Shown here: positions 1 through 8,075 of the stretch, in pieces | Layout: the number at the start of each line of letters is the position of its first letter | Numbering within the stretch: the stretch's first letter is position 1 | From: Anaerolineaceae bacterium UBA6107 | Lineage (GTDB): Bacteria > Chloroflexota > Anaerolineae > Anaerolineales > Anaerolineaceae | Direction: 5' to 3' | Length of the DNA: 32,087 nucleotides | Assembly: GCA_002428455.1 (NCBI GenBank) | Contig: DIWL01000029.1 | Location: 43,905 to 75,991 of the forward strand | Notes under the pieces: generated by a model | What the model was told of the DNA's origin: nothing | The model's database searches: none | Seen by the model: only the letters and a program-made list of their open reading frames with translations | Made by a program: the position numbers and the translations under genes

Positions 1-5
1 TCTTC

Positions 6-11
6 TATAAT
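6..11 (+). promoter_or_regulatory. possible -10 box of the degV promoter
   Basis: A perfect TATAAT hexamer lies about 40 bases before the degV start in an AT-rich stretch. The matching -35 would fall outside the window, so only half the promoter can be seen. Confidence 0.35.
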
Positions 12-51
12 AATTGATTAATAACGAAATTTACTTGTAAAGGAAATAATG

Positions 52-915
52 ATGAGTCAGGTTGCCATAATTACCGATAGCACCAATGATTTACCCGCTG
101 ACTTGCGTGAAAAATATCAGATCCGCGTTGTGCCGTTGACGATCGTGTGGGGAGGTGACCAGTTCCTGGACGGGATTGAGATCACTCCCGAGGAATTTTA
201 CGAACGGCTGGGTAAAATCCCTCATCATCCCTCTACATCGCAGCCGACCCCGCAGGATTTTACCCGCGCTTATGAAGAAGCACTGGCTGGCGGAGCTGAT
301 GAGATCCTGGTGGTCACTATCAGCGGTGCAATGAGCGGGACGATTGAGTCTGCCAGGGCGGCAGCTGAGACCTTCCGTGCGCCGGTGCGTGTACTGGATT
401 CCAAATCCAATTCCATGAGCCTCGGCTGGCAGGTGCTGGCGGCTGCACGGGCACGTGAAGCCGGTGGTAGCCTGGACGAGATGGTTCTAGCAGCTGAAGA
501 GGTGAGGGGACGCCTGCATTATCACATTGTTTTAGATACGCTCGAGTACCTGGTGAAGGGCGGACGTATTTCAGGAGCGGCGAAATTTATTGGTAATGTT
601 TTAAATATCAAACCCCAGATTCGCGTCAACCATCAGAGCGGCACGGTGGAGGCGGGCGATGTTTCACGTACCCGTGGACGCGCACTGGAGACATTGTATT
701 CGAGCTTTTTCAAGAAGGTGGATGGAACAAAGCCTTTACGTATTGCCGTGCTGCACAACGCAGCCTATGAAGAAGCCAAAGACCTGGCTGATAGGATCAC
801 GGCAGAATATGCACCTATCGAGTTGATCATCGGCATCGTTTCTCCGGTGCTGGGGGCACACACCGGTCCGCGCGCGGTAGCGCTTTGCGGCTATTCTGAA
901 GGTGACGTTTCGTAA
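52..915 (+). CDS. DegV family fatty-acid-binding protein
   Basis: DegV proteins bind a fatty acid in the cleft between two alpha/beta domains; in Firmicutes the related FakB hands fatty acids to the kinase FakA. The 287-residue length is typical. The N-terminal motif TDSTNDLP, the ISGAMSGT segment near residue 97 and the GGRISG block near residue 175 are family hallmarks, the last two contributing to lipid head-group binding. Two adjacent ATGs are possible (49 and 52); AGGAAA at 41-46 is better spaced for the ATG at 52. No FakA partner is visible nearby, so the role of this copy is inferred from family only. The next gene starts about 120 bases later behind its own promoter, so degV seems to be transcribed alone. 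Confidence 0.9.
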   Translation: MSQVAIITDSTNDLPADLREKYQIRVVPLTIVWGGDQFLDGIEITPEEFYERLGKIPHHPSTSQPTPQDFTRAYEEALAGGADEILVVTISGAMSGTIESARAAAETFRAPVRVLDSKSNSMSLGWQVLAAARAREAGGSLDEMVLAAEEVRGRLHYHIVLDTLEYLVKGGRISGAAKFIGNVLNIKPQIRVNHQSGTVEAGDVSRTRGRALETLYSSFFKKVDGTKPLRIAVLHNAAYEEAKDLADRITAEYAPIELIIGIVSPVLGAHTGPRAVALCGYSEGDVS

Positions 916-946
916 AAATTTTAAGCTTGTTGAGTGGGGAATGCGC

Positions 947-975
947 TTGCCTTTAAAAATTAATTGGGATATTAT
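947..975 (+). promoter_or_regulatory. promoter of phnD
   Basis: TTGCCT at 947-952 and TATTAT at 970-975 are separated by 17 bases, matching the sigma-70 consensus at 4/6 and 5/6. Transcription would start near 982, inside the hairpin at 981-1001. Confidence 0.55.
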
Positions 976-980
976 TACAA

Positions 981-1014
981 TGCGTTTCGTCCTAAAACGC
1001 AATAATAAAACGCA
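981..1014 (+). promoter_or_regulatory. hairpin and repeated TGCGTTT element in the phnD leader
   Basis: TGCGTTT at 981-987 pairs with AAACGCA at 995-1001, and the same element recurs in inverted orientation at 1008-1014, immediately before the ribosome binding site AGGAGG at 1021. Three copies of one heptamer between the -10 box and the start codon could be an operator or an mRNA 5' structure. The function is not known. Confidence 0.4.
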
Positions 1015-1033
1015 AATCTAAGGAGGAAGTGAA

Positions 1034-2164
1034 GTGAAAAAGTCATTGTTTGTACTGCTTTCCGTACTGGTATTAAGCTCTCTAGTCTTGAGTGCTTGTG
1101 CCCAGCCAACCGCAGCCCCAACTGAACCACCAGTTGTGACTGAAGCCCCGGTCGTAACCGAAGCGCCGGTAGTGACCGAAGCTCCCGTAGTGACTGAAGT
1201 ACCAACCCCAGAACCCCCCACCCCCACGCCACCGCCCGATCCCGTTTGTACCTTAATGGAAAATCCACTGGTTGCAGAAGCAGGTGCGCTTGGTTCACCT
1301 GAGAATCCGATTGTCATCGCCTTTGTTCCATCCGGCGATACCGGCAAGATCACCAAAGCTGGTCAGGGCATCGCGGATTGCTTGAATCAGATGACCGGTC
1401 TTTCGTACAAGATTGAGGTAGGCACTTCGATGGCTGCCTCGATTGAAGCGATGGGCGCTGAGAAAGCCCAGGTTGGTTTCCTGAACACTTTCTCTGCCCT
1501 ACTGGCAAACGCGAAATATCCTGGTATCACCCCCTCGCTTGTCAACGTCCGAAAATACACTCCGGGAGGAGAACTTGACCCCGATTTTAATTTAGCCGGT
1601 GAAATGGTACCTTTTTACAAAGCTGAGTTTATCGCCGGGGCTGATACTGGCATCACCAAACTGGAAGACGTAAAAGGAAAGACTTTCTGCTTTGTAGATG
1701 CGAACTCTACTTCCGGCTACGTTATCCCCAATATCCTCTTCAAAGCAGCAGGGATTGATCCTGAAGTGGACTTCACTTATCAATTTGCAGGTGGGCATGA
1801 CAAGGTTGCGATTGCCGTTTACAATGGTGATTGCGATGCAGGCGTTGCCTACACCGACATCCTGACCGATGAATCTGCAGATCTTCAGGCGACTTATCCT
1901 GATATTACTGAAAAAGTAAAGATCTTTGCTGTTTCAGACCGCATCCCGAACGATGGCGTTCAGTTCATTGCCAGCCTGGATCCGACTTATAAGGCAGCCA
2001 TCATCCAGGGTCTGCATGCTATGACAGATGACCCGGGTGGTCAATACCTGTTGAAGAGTCTTTATTCCATCAATGACTATGTCGATGTTGAAGCTGACTA
2101 TTATCAGCCATTTCTGGAAGTCCTGCAGGCTGCTGGTGTAGATCCTGCGGAACTTGTGAAGTAA
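1034..2164 (+). CDS. phnD: PhnD-like substrate-binding lipoprotein of a phosphonate/phosphate ABC importer
   Basis: This 376-residue protein is the extracellular solute-binding component of the importer encoded by the next two genes. It starts at GTG 1034 behind a strong AGGAGGA ribosome binding site. A lipoprotein signal peptide ends in LSAC with the lipidated Cys at residue 22. A Pro/Thr/Glu linker with four PVVTEA repeats follows, then a PhnD-type domain (residues ~85-376) with the family blocks IVIAFVPSGD, TFCFVDANSTSGYVIP and IPNDGVQF. The Ser/Thr-rich STSGY segment is where PhnD proteins bind the phosphonate or phosphite oxygens. The exact ligand (phosphonate, phosphite or phosphate) cannot be read from sequence. 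A terminator separates it from phnC, which would give an excess of binding protein over membrane parts. Confidence 0.9.
   Translation: MKKSLFVLLSVLVLSSLVLSACAQPTAAPTEPPVVTEAPVVTEAPVVTEAPVVTEVPTPEPPTPTPPPDPVCTLMENPLVAEAGALGSPENPIVIAFVPSGDTGKITKAGQGIADCLNQMTGLSYKIEVGTSMAASIEAMGAEKAQVGFLNTFSALLANAKYPGITPSLVNVRKYTPGGELDPDFNLAGEMVPFYKAEFIAGADTGITKLEDVKGKTFCFVDANSTSGYVIPNILFKAAGIDPEVDFTYQFAGGHDKVAIAVYNGDCDAGVAYTDILTDESADLQATYPDITEKVKIFAVSDRIPNDGVQFIASLDPTYKAAIIQGLHAMTDDPGGQYLLKSLYSINDYVDVEADYYQPFLEVLQAAGVDPAELVK
1130..1201 (+). repeat. four tandem 18-bp units encoding the PVVTEA linker
   Basis: Four imperfect 18-base units in frame encode PVVTEA repeated, ending PVVTEV. They form the flexible spacer between the lipid anchor and the binding domain. 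Synonymous differences between the units suggest the repeat is old or selected at protein level. Confidence 0.85.
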
Positions 2165-2180
2165 TATAGACTGGTACTCA

Positions 2181-2217
2181 ACTGGCAGGTCAAACGACCT
2201 GCCAGTTTTTTATTTTT
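2181..2217 (+). terminator. rho-independent terminator after phnD
   Basis: A perfect 11-bp stem (2181-2191 with 2196-2206) closes a four-base AAAC loop and runs into a T-rich tail at 2206-2217. It sits between phnD and phnC and probably attenuates rather than abolishes transcription of phnC-phnE. Confidence 0.9.
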
Positions 2218-2225
2218 GATTCCAG

Positions 2226-2231
2226 TATAAT
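2226..2231 (+). promoter_or_regulatory. possible -10 box before phnC
   Basis: A perfect TATAAT lies about 40 bases before the phnC start, downstream of the terminator. No convincing -35 is present at 16-18 bases; the upstream DNA is a T tract. It could support independent transcription of phnC-phnE. Confidence 0.35.
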
Positions 2232-2267
2232 GAAGAACATACACCAATCTGAGTAAGAGGGACTGAT

Positions 2268-3026
2268 ATGTTAATTGTAAAAGATCTGGTCAAGACCTAC
2301 CCAAATGGAACACAGGCATTAAAAGGGGTCAATTTTCAGGTGGACGATGGTGAATTTCTGGCAGTGATTGGCCTGAGTGGTTCCGGCAAGTCCACATTGT
2401 TGCGCTGTATCAACCGTCTTATCGAACCTACGTCCGGCACGATTTTGTGGAATGATATCGATATAACTGCAGCCAAGGGCAAGGAGATCCGCATGATCCG
2501 GCGGCAAATTGGCATGGTCTTCCAGCAGTTTAACCTGGTCAAGCGATCCAGTGTCTATAATAACGTCATGTCCGGACGACTTGGGTATGTTCCAACTTTC
2601 CCCAGTTTGCTACAAAGCTTTTCCAGGGAGGACCGTGAACGCGCTGCCAATAACCTTGCCATGGTAGGGCTGGAGGATAAAGCCCACGTACGGGCGGATT
2701 CTCTTTCAGGCGGACAGCAGCAACGTGTGGGTATTGCCAGAGCATTAATGCAGGAACCTAAAATAATTCTTGCCGATGAGCCTGTTGCTTCACTGGATCC
2801 AGTACTGGCGCATTCCATCCTGAAATACCTGGAACAATTGAATAAGGAACGCGGTATTACGGTATTATGCAGCCTGCACTTCCTGGACCTGGTTCACCGG
2901 TATGCCACTCGTGCCATCGCCCTGAAAGATGGGTTGGTGGTTTTTGAGGGATTGCCCAGCGAGATCGATGATGCGCAGTTTAAAGAGATCTATGGGCAAG
3001 ATGCTGAACGAATCGAAATTAGCTGA
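2268..3026 (+). CDS. phnC: PhnC-like ATPase of the phosphonate/phosphate ABC importer
   Basis: This 252-residue protein powers the importer on the cytoplasmic side. It shows Walker A GLSGSGKST at residues 35-43, a Q-loop (MVFQQFNL), the signature LSGGQQQRVGIARAL, Walker B IILADEP and an H-loop (LCSLHFLD). The RRQIGMVFQQFNLVKRSSV block is characteristic of PhnC as against other importer ATPases. The ATG is preceded by AAGAGGGA. The stop at 3024-3026 lies just before the possible phnE starts at 3028 and 3052, so the two genes are translationally close. Confidence 0.93.
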   Translation: MLIVKDLVKTYPNGTQALKGVNFQVDDGEFLAVIGLSGSGKSTLLRCINRLIEPTSGTILWNDIDITAAKGKEIRMIRRQIGMVFQQFNLVKRSSVYNNVMSGRLGYVPTFPSLLQSFSREDRERAANNLAMVGLEDKAHVRADSLSGGQQQRVGIARALMQEPKIILADEPVASLDPVLAHSILKYLEQLNKERGITVLCSLHFLDLVHRYATRAIALKDGLVVFEGLPSEIDDAQFKEIYGQDAERIEIS

Positions 3027-3051
3027 GATGCGCTGTGAAGAGCGAGAACTC

Positions 3052-5106
3052 ATGACCTCCAATTCTCAATATATTCCAGAACAAAAAAAGAAACGAGTAA
3101 TTGCCCCAATTCTTTCCCTGGTCATCCCCGGGTCAGGACAAATGGTGCTTAAAAAAACCTGGCGTGGGGTTACCGTTTTTATTGTTACATTAATCCTTAG
3201 TTTCCTTGTGCAATGGGGTTTTTCAAATTTTGCCATTGGGGAAATTGCTGTTGGAGGATTGAAAACCTCCTGGTTGTGGATTCCGCTAGCCTTGTTTTGG
3301 TTGTGGAATGTCCTGGATGCTTATCTCCTGTCAATTCAGAAGACCGCTCCACCACTTCTCGCTTTTATCTTTGCGGCAGTGGTGCTTTATACCATTGCAT
3401 GGGTTGTGACAGATGTAAACCTGGATCGGTTGGTTACCCGTTTCGATGCTGCCAAAACAGTCATGACAAAGGTTGTCAACCCTGACTACATCCAGGTTTA
3501 TAAAGATGGTAAATTCGAGGTCTGCGGCTGGAACTGTATCGGGGATTATCTGGACGCTAAAATCAAGGGAGAATCTGTACCTCACCTGCGCGTCTCGGAA
3601 AATGTAGGGGATATCTTTGGTCGCCAAGGTACAGTTACTGCCACCTGGTGGGACAAGCTTTTTAGAGGTATTCGGGTAGGGGTAAGGATTCCCGGCTTTG
3701 AAACCGGCAAGTTAATTGAAACCATCGCCATCGGTTTAATGGCAACCATATTTTCGACGATTCTGGCTATCCCGGTGAGTTTCCTGGCTGCACATAATAT
3801 TATGTCGCACGTTCCTGGCGGGAAAGTGGTCTATTATATCGTCAGGACATTATTGAATGTGGTCAGGGCGGTGGATACAGTGGTGTGGGGGCTGCTTATT
3901 ATTGTGTGGGTTGGACTGGGGTCGTTCGCCGGGGTCATCGCGCTTACAATCCATTCCATCGCTGCACTGGCAAAGTTGTATTCAGAGGAGATCGAACACA
4001 TCGACCCGGGACCGGTGGAAGCCATTGAAGCCACTGGCGGGAATTTTCTGCAAGTGATTCGTTACGCAGTCATACCTCAGATCATCCCCTCCTTCCTTTC
4101 TTATACTCTCCTGCGTTGGGATATCAATATGCGTTCCGCCACGGTGATCGGTTTTGTGGCAGGTGGTGGAATTGGTTTCTTCGTGTTAGAGACGATCCGC
4201 ATCGGAGGTTACCAGCAATATGCCGCTGCATTATGGGCGGTGGCTGTTGTCATCATTCTGGTCGATATGATTAGTAGCAAATGGCGCAACAAGATCCTTG
4301 AGGATAAACCAAAAGCACCCGATAAAACTACCTGGTCCAGAATACGCACCTGGATCTACATCATCCTCGGACTGGCAGTATTCACCTATTGCTGGAACAT
4401 AACCGGAATAAACCCGAAAAACCTTTTCAATCCAGGAGTAACCTTTGGCAGGTTGTTAAAAGATTTTGTTTCGTTAGATCTTTCACAATCGGTTTTAGCA
4501 GGGGTTACCAAGCAAATGATCACAACAGTGATGCAAGCCTTGCTGGCAACAACTTTAGGTGCACTCGTTGCAATTCCCTTCAGTTTTTTGGCTGCAAAAA
4601 ACCTGACCGGGAAAAGCAAGTTTTCAGCGTGGATCTACCATATAACCAGGTCGATCTTTAACATTCTGAGATCAATCGAAGCTTTGCTCTACGTGGCAAT
4701 ATTTGTATACTGGGTGGGAATTGGTCCATTTGCTGGAATGCTCGCTCTAGCCATTACCACCTTTGCCCTTATTGGCAAACTCTTCTCCGAAGCCATCGAG
4801 AATATTGATACTGGTCCGATCGAGGCGGTGAACGCCACCGGTGCGAACAAGTTGCAGATGATCATGTACGCGGTCGTTCCCCAAATTGTGCCCCCATTCC
4901 TTTCCTATCTCATTTATCAGTGGGACATCAACATCCGCATGGCGACCATTATAGGTTTCGCGGGGGGCGGTGGAATTGGACTGACATTGAATTCCTACTT
5001 TGGAAGCTTGCAGTATCACAAAGCAGGAACTGTTGTTGCGATGATTGTCATTGTGGTTGCTTTGCTCGACTTTACCAGCGCGAAAATCCGCGAGAAATTC
5101 GTATGA
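3052..5106 (+). CDS. phnE: fused double PhnE permease
   Basis: This membrane subunit is about 684 residues, twice the length of a normal PhnE (~260-290). It contains two complete permease halves in tandem. Each has the conserved IPFSFLA/IPVSFLA block and an EAA loop (DPGPVEAIEATGG in the first, DTGPIEAVNATGA in the second) followed by PQI(I/V)P and a DIN(M/I)R segment ending in a Gly-rich GGGIG motif. One polypeptide can therefore supply both halves of the channel. An N-terminal extension of roughly 200 residues has about four membrane segments and begins near an IPGSGQM motif seen in small unrelated membrane proteins. The reading frame is open back to 2929, but that would overlap phnC by about 100 bases. 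ATG 3052 behind GAAGAG, or ATG 3028, is more plausible. A strong terminator follows. Confidence 0.88.
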   Translation: MTSNSQYIPEQKKKRVIAPILSLVIPGSGQMVLKKTWRGVTVFIVTLILSFLVQWGFSNFAIGEIAVGGLKTSWLWIPLALFWLWNVLDAYLLSIQKTAPPLLAFIFAAVVLYTIAWVVTDVNLDRLVTRFDAAKTVMTKVVNPDYIQVYKDGKFEVCGWNCIGDYLDAKIKGESVPHLRVSENVGDIFGRQGTVTATWWDKLFRGIRVGVRIPGFETGKLIETIAIGLMATIFSTILAIPVSFLAAHNIMSHVPGGKVVYYIVRTLLNVVRAVDTVVWGLLIIVWVGLGSFAGVIALTIHSIAALAKLYSEEIEHIDPGPVEAIEATGGNFLQVIRYAVIPQIIPSFLSYTLLRWDINMRSATVIGFVAGGGIGFFVLETIRIGGYQQYAAALWAVAVVIILVDMISSKWRNKILEDKPKAPDKTTWSRIRTWIYIILGLAVFTYCWNITGINPKNLFNPGVTFGRLLKDFVSLDLSQSVLAGVTKQMITTVMQALLATTLGALVAIPFSFLAAKNLTGKSKFSAWIYHITRSIFNILRSIEALLYVAIFVYWVGIGPFAGMLALAITTFALIGKLFSEAIENIDTGPIEAVNATGANKLQMIMYAVVPQIVPPFLSYLIYQWDINIRMATIIGFAGGGGIGLTLNSYFGSLQYHKAGTVVAMIVIVVALLDFTSAKIREKFV

Positions 5107-5126
5107 TTCTTTGACTTGGCATGAAC

Positions 5127-5162
5127 CAGGGCTGGTAATTATTTCCAGCCCTGTTTTTTTTT
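5127..5162 (+). terminator. rho-independent terminator after phnE
   Basis: A 9-bp GC-rich stem (5127-5135 with 5145-5153) with a nine-base loop is followed by a run of nine T. It ends the phn unit and abuts the stop of the convergent lipoprotein gene. The T tract points to plus-strand termination. Confidence 0.92.
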
Positions 5163-6009
5163 ATTCCTCCGAGATCTCAATCTTGCATTTATCCAACCAT
5201 TCCAGCGATTCGGGGAAGATGTTTTGCATTAGCTCCTGTGAGGATTCGGAAAGTCCTGGTATTTCTTCGCTGTAAAGTTCAAGGGATTCCCACATAGATT
5301 GATCGCCATACAGGGTTTCATCTGCGACAGCCCAGGTGGCATACTGGATGCTCAACAGTTCCTGAAAATCCCCATTGGTCTGTAAATTCTCCTGGCAGAA
5401 ACAACTGGCGAGCTGAAACAGCTTCCCGTCTGCCAGCGTACCTACGGTGAATGCATCATCCGGAGTGGGCGCACCTTTATCGGAATTAATACACACCACG
5501 AAGGGTTGTACGATAACGGTCTCACCTGATTGTAGAGAGACAATTAATGGCTGAACCACCATCATATTTTGGGTGCTGTCATCTGCGGGGACGAAAATCA
5601 GCCCGCACGGGATCGAAAATACCAGCGATTCATCTGTATTGTTACGTATTTCGATTTCCAGTACACTTCCGGTAAAACCAGGATTTGACTCGCTCCCTTG
5701 GACGCTGCTAATAGTGATTATTTCCTCTTCGATGAGATTTGTCAGGTTTATATATTCTTCACCCGCTGGTTGTGATTGAATCGAAATGTTGTCTGATTCT
5801 TCTGTCTGTGTTATCGGTGGGTTGATAAATATTGGCTCATTGGTTTCTTGGGGTCCCTCTGGTAAGAGAGGAGCTGTGACAAACTCTGTTGGGTTGACGG
5901 GTTCGGTTTCCTCTGACTTGTTTCGTTCAAGCAATGAACCGATATTGAAGGGTAATGAACAAGAAAGCAGCAGAGAAAGGACAGCGATAATGAGAATATA
6001 TTTTCTCAT
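5161..6009 (-). CDS. lipoprotein of unknown function
   Basis: A 282-residue protein with a clear lipoprotein signal: hydrophobic segment after MRKY, lipobox LLSC, lipidated Cys at residue 17. A Ser/Thr/Pro/Glu-rich spacer follows to about residue 85. The folded domain includes a beta-rich stretch with VLEIEIRNNTDESLVFSIP and several Cys (CFC near residue 200, CGL near residue 130). Pairs of Cys in an exported protein suggest disulfides. The start was chosen at 6009 because GGAGG lies five to six bases upstream; the open frame extends 13 codons further without a ribosome binding site. I do not recognise the family; similar anchored proteins are common in Anaerolineae. It is a single gene, convergent with phnE. 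Confidence 0.75.
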   Translation of the reverse strand: MRKYILIIAVLSLLLSCSLPFNIGSLLERNKSEETEPVNPTEFVTAPLLPEGPQETNEPIFINPPITQTEESDNISIQSQPAGEEYINLTNLIEEEIITISSVQGSESNPGFTGSVLEIEIRNNTDESLVFSIPCGLIFVPADDSTQNMMVVQPLIVSLQSGETVIVQPFVVCINSDKGAPTPDDAFTVGTLADGKLFQLASCFCQENLQTNGDFQELLSIQYATWAVADETLYGDQSMWESLELYSEEIPGLSESSQELMQNIFPESLEWLDKCKIEISEE

Positions 6010-6048
6010 AATTTCCTCCATTTCTTCTGTTAGTTTCATTATATACAA

Positions 6049-6268
6049 ACACGAAGGGATATTTCAACCCTTCCTGTGAGCAGATAAGGCTATAAGTCAC
6101 CAGAAGGTATAAAACATGAACTATCACTCGGTGGATATACCATAAAATCATCGGTAACTTCACCAAGAAGGTCAGATGGATATCATTCAGGAGAGGATCC
6201 ACAAAGAGATCTTCTTATTTCCCGAATTAGATCTCGCGTCTGTCCAACCACACAAGGGTATTAAGGAC
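6049..6268. other. 220-base gap without a recognised gene
   Basis: The stretch lies between two minus-strand genes. It contains only short open frames with no ribosome binding site or recognisable motif, and no terminator hairpin was found by eye. It should contain the promoter of the lipoprotein gene. Confidence 0.4.
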
Positions 6269-7060
6269 TTAAAGGATTCCTGAAAGGTGGTAATACCACA
6301 TGCCAAAGTATTCTTTCATTGTCTTGGTGACCGTGGATAGGTGAGCGTAGGATGGGAGCAGGTTGATGACAAATTCCTCGATGGTCGGGTGAGCGAGGCT
6401 TTCCCAACTGTCTTCGGTGATACTGAAATCTACCGGTGCAGGAATCACCGGGCAGCCCTGACCTTCGAAGAGCGCCATTGACCTGGGCATATGGAAGGCT
6501 GACGTCACCAGGATGACTTTCTCGTACCCCTTTTCCTTGATGATCTTGCAACTGAACTCGGCATCCTGCTGGGTGTTCAGCGAGGCATTCTGGATGAGCA
6601 AGTCCTCTTGCGGGACCCCCAACATTTCCAACAAGATTGCCATGTCATCAGCCGGGGTGGAGGGGGAATCATCCAGGAAATCGATATCTCCTCCGCTCAA
6701 CAATATAACAGGGGCAGTATCTTCCTGGTAAAGCTTAAAGCCGTAGAGCACCCGGTCACCGGCGGAGTTTAGCTCCACCATGCTGCGCGGGGGTACATCA
6801 GGTTCTGTACCGCCTCCCAATAGCACAATAACATCGGCCTGGATTCCGTCAGCGAGCGGCGGATATTGCCATTCCAGGGTACGGGCCAGGCTTGTGGCGG
6901 TATATTTATTCCCTGCGATCAACAGGATCAGGAAAGCCAGCAATAGAAAGGCCAGTGAAAGCCGGCGTTTTTTCCAGAATACCAATGTCAATACGATCAA
7001 CAGGGTGATCATTCCGGTAGGATAAAGGAACAAGGGGAGAAATTTTGAGAGAAAAATCAT
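6269..7060 (-). CDS. DUF218 (YdcF/SanA/ElyC-like) membrane protein
   Basis: About 263 residues. Two N-terminal membrane segments (residues ~3-25 and ~30-50) precede a DUF218 domain with ADVIVLLGGG near residue 80, the LSGG motif, and VTSAFHMPRSMALFE near residue 185, which carries the conserved His and Arg of the family. Relatives such as ElyC and SanA affect envelope or peptidoglycan precursor metabolism in E. coli, but the biochemical reaction is not settled, so only the family is assigned. The frame opens at GTG 7066; ATG 7060 is preferred because AGGTGG lies just upstream. It is divergent from the TM2 gene and shares an AT-rich promoter region with it. Confidence 0.82.
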   Translation of the reverse strand: MIFLSKFLPLFLYPTGMITLLIVLTLVFWKKRRLSLAFLLLAFLILLIAGNKYTATSLARTLEWQYPPLADGIQADVIVLLGGGTEPDVPPRSMVELNSAGDRVLYGFKLYQEDTAPVILLSGGDIDFLDDSPSTPADDMAILLEMLGVPQEDLLIQNASLNTQQDAEFSCKIIKEKGYEKVILVTSAFHMPRSMALFEGQGCPVIPAPVDFSITEDSWESLAHPTIEEFVINLLPSYAHLSTVTKTMKEYFGMWYYHLSGIL

Positions 7061-7101
7061 CACCACCTACTTATATATAATATTATTGGTTGACAATTTT
7101 A

Positions 7102-7129
7102 TTGTAATTATTTGACAATATCATATAAT
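7102..7129 (+). promoter_or_regulatory. promoter of the TM2 gene
   Basis: TATAAT at 7124-7129 is preceded by TTGTAA at 7102-7107 with 16 bases between. Two TTGACA hexamers (7090-7095 and 7112-7117) also occur in this very AT-rich divergent region, at spacings of 28 and 6 from that -10, so alternative starts or a duplicated regulator site are possible. Confidence 0.5.
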
Positions 7130-7161
7130 TAATAAAATTCCAAATTCCTAGGAGGGAAGAA

Positions 7162-7578
7162 ATGGATTCAGATTTCGGTACGATTCTAATTATTTTGGTG
7201 TTTTTGGCGTTGATTGCGGGAATAGTTGTTTTTTTTACTGTTTTAGCGAAAAAAGCCAAGAAATTAAGCTTACAGAACGAACAATATGTTCAAACTCTAC
7301 TAAGTCAATTGCCAGACGATAAAAAGACCTTGTTCATTCTCCAATATAACAATGTAAAAAAGAATCCAACAACAGCGGTTTTGTTGGCTCTTTTTTTAGG
7401 TGGACTGGGTATTCACAAGTTTTACCTAAATAATGTAGGCTTAGGGATTGTATATCTTTTGTTCTGCTGGACTTATATCCCGGCAATTATTGCATTTATT
7501 GAGGCATTTGCCATCTCCGGGGTAGTTGCCAACTACAATACGAAAAAGGCACAAGAAATTTTGATGATGCTCAGATAA
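7162..7578 (+). CDS. TM2-domain membrane protein
   Basis: A 138-residue protein with one N-terminal membrane helix (residues ~5-28), a Lys-rich cytoplasmic stretch, and a C-terminal TM2 domain (residues ~68-125). The domain has the typical LALFLGGLGIHKFYL motif, then a YLLFCW helix ending in an acidic turn. TM2 domains are small two-helix modules of unknown biochemical function. AGGAGGGA precedes the ATG. The next small membrane gene follows after 30 bases and is probably cotranscribed. The pair is AT-rich compared with the flanking genes. Confidence 0.85.
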   Translation: MDSDFGTILIILVFLALIAGIVVFFTVLAKKAKKLSLQNEQYVQTLLSQLPDDKKTLFILQYNNVKKNPTTAVLLALFLGGLGIHKFYLNNVGLGIVYLLFCWTYIPAIIAFIEAFAISGVVANYNTKKAQEILMMLR

Positions 7579-7608
7579 TTGCGGAACAATCTAAAACGAG
7601 GAGAGAAG

Positions 7609-8022
7609 ATGGGCTCAAAAATCCTTTTCAATGTAATAAATTCGGATCGATCAACTGAGGAAATAGTTGCAGCCATCCAAAAGAGTGCGATGCTTCTAGG
7701 CGGGCAGATAATTCGATTAAATGACACGACTCTTAGGATCGTAAATGGCAAGGAAGGGGTTCAATTTGGATTTAGTGCTGACTTTGAAGCAACGATTAAC
7801 ATTAATCCCAAACCTGAGAACCGTTATGAGGTGATCAGCAACGTTAGTTGGAAAATGAATACACTCTCATGGGTGTGTTTTATTGTCGGTTTTTTTGTTT
7901 TTGGGATTTTATGGATAATACCTCTGTTACATTTATTCATTGATCCATCTAAGAATTACAATAATATTATATTCATGGCAGCCAACCAGCTAGGTGCTCA
8001 ATTTACACCTACGATTTATTGA
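7609..8022 (+). CDS. small hypothetical membrane protein
   Basis: 137 residues, start chosen at ATG 7609 behind GAGGAGAG; the frame is open ten codons further upstream, to the preceding stop. The first ~80 residues are soluble and predicted alpha/beta (an IVAAIQKSAMLLGGQI helix followed by strands). One strong membrane helix spans residues ~87-111. I do not recognise the family. Its tight position behind the TM2 gene and similarly low G+C suggest a two-gene unit ending at the hairpin at 8034-8075. Confidence 0.7.
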   Translation: MGSKILFNVINSDRSTEEIVAAIQKSAMLLGGQIIRLNDTTLRIVNGKEGVQFGFSADFEATININPKPENRYEVISNVSWKMNTLSWVCFIVGFFVFGILWIIPLLHLFIDPSKNYNNIIFMAANQLGAQFTPTIY

Positions 8023-8033
8023 TGCAACAACAA

Positions 8034-8075
8034 CAGTGGATAAAGTCCTGAATTTTGCTTTGTCCACTGATATTT
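8034..8075 (+). terminator. terminator after the TM2 pair
   Basis: CAGTGGATAAAG at 8034-8045 pairs with CTTTGTCCACTG at 8058-8069 as RNA (12 bp including one G-U pair), followed by ATATTTT. It begins 11 bases after the stop codon. Confidence 0.65.

Noticed and set aside
1130..1201. Tandem 18-base repeat as a CRISPR-like or mobile element signature
   Set aside because: Units are contiguous, in frame and encode a normal lipoprotein linker; there are no spacers.
1018..1356. Minus-strand ORF rich in GTS/VTTGAS repeats opposite phnD
   Set aside because: It is the mirror of the tandem linker repeat in phnD; no ribosome binding site or independent support.
2929..3051. phnE start at 2929 giving a ~725-residue protein
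   Set aside because: It would overlap the phnC coding region by about 100 bases and the added residues look like out-of-frame phnC. ATG 3052 (or 3028) is more reasonable.
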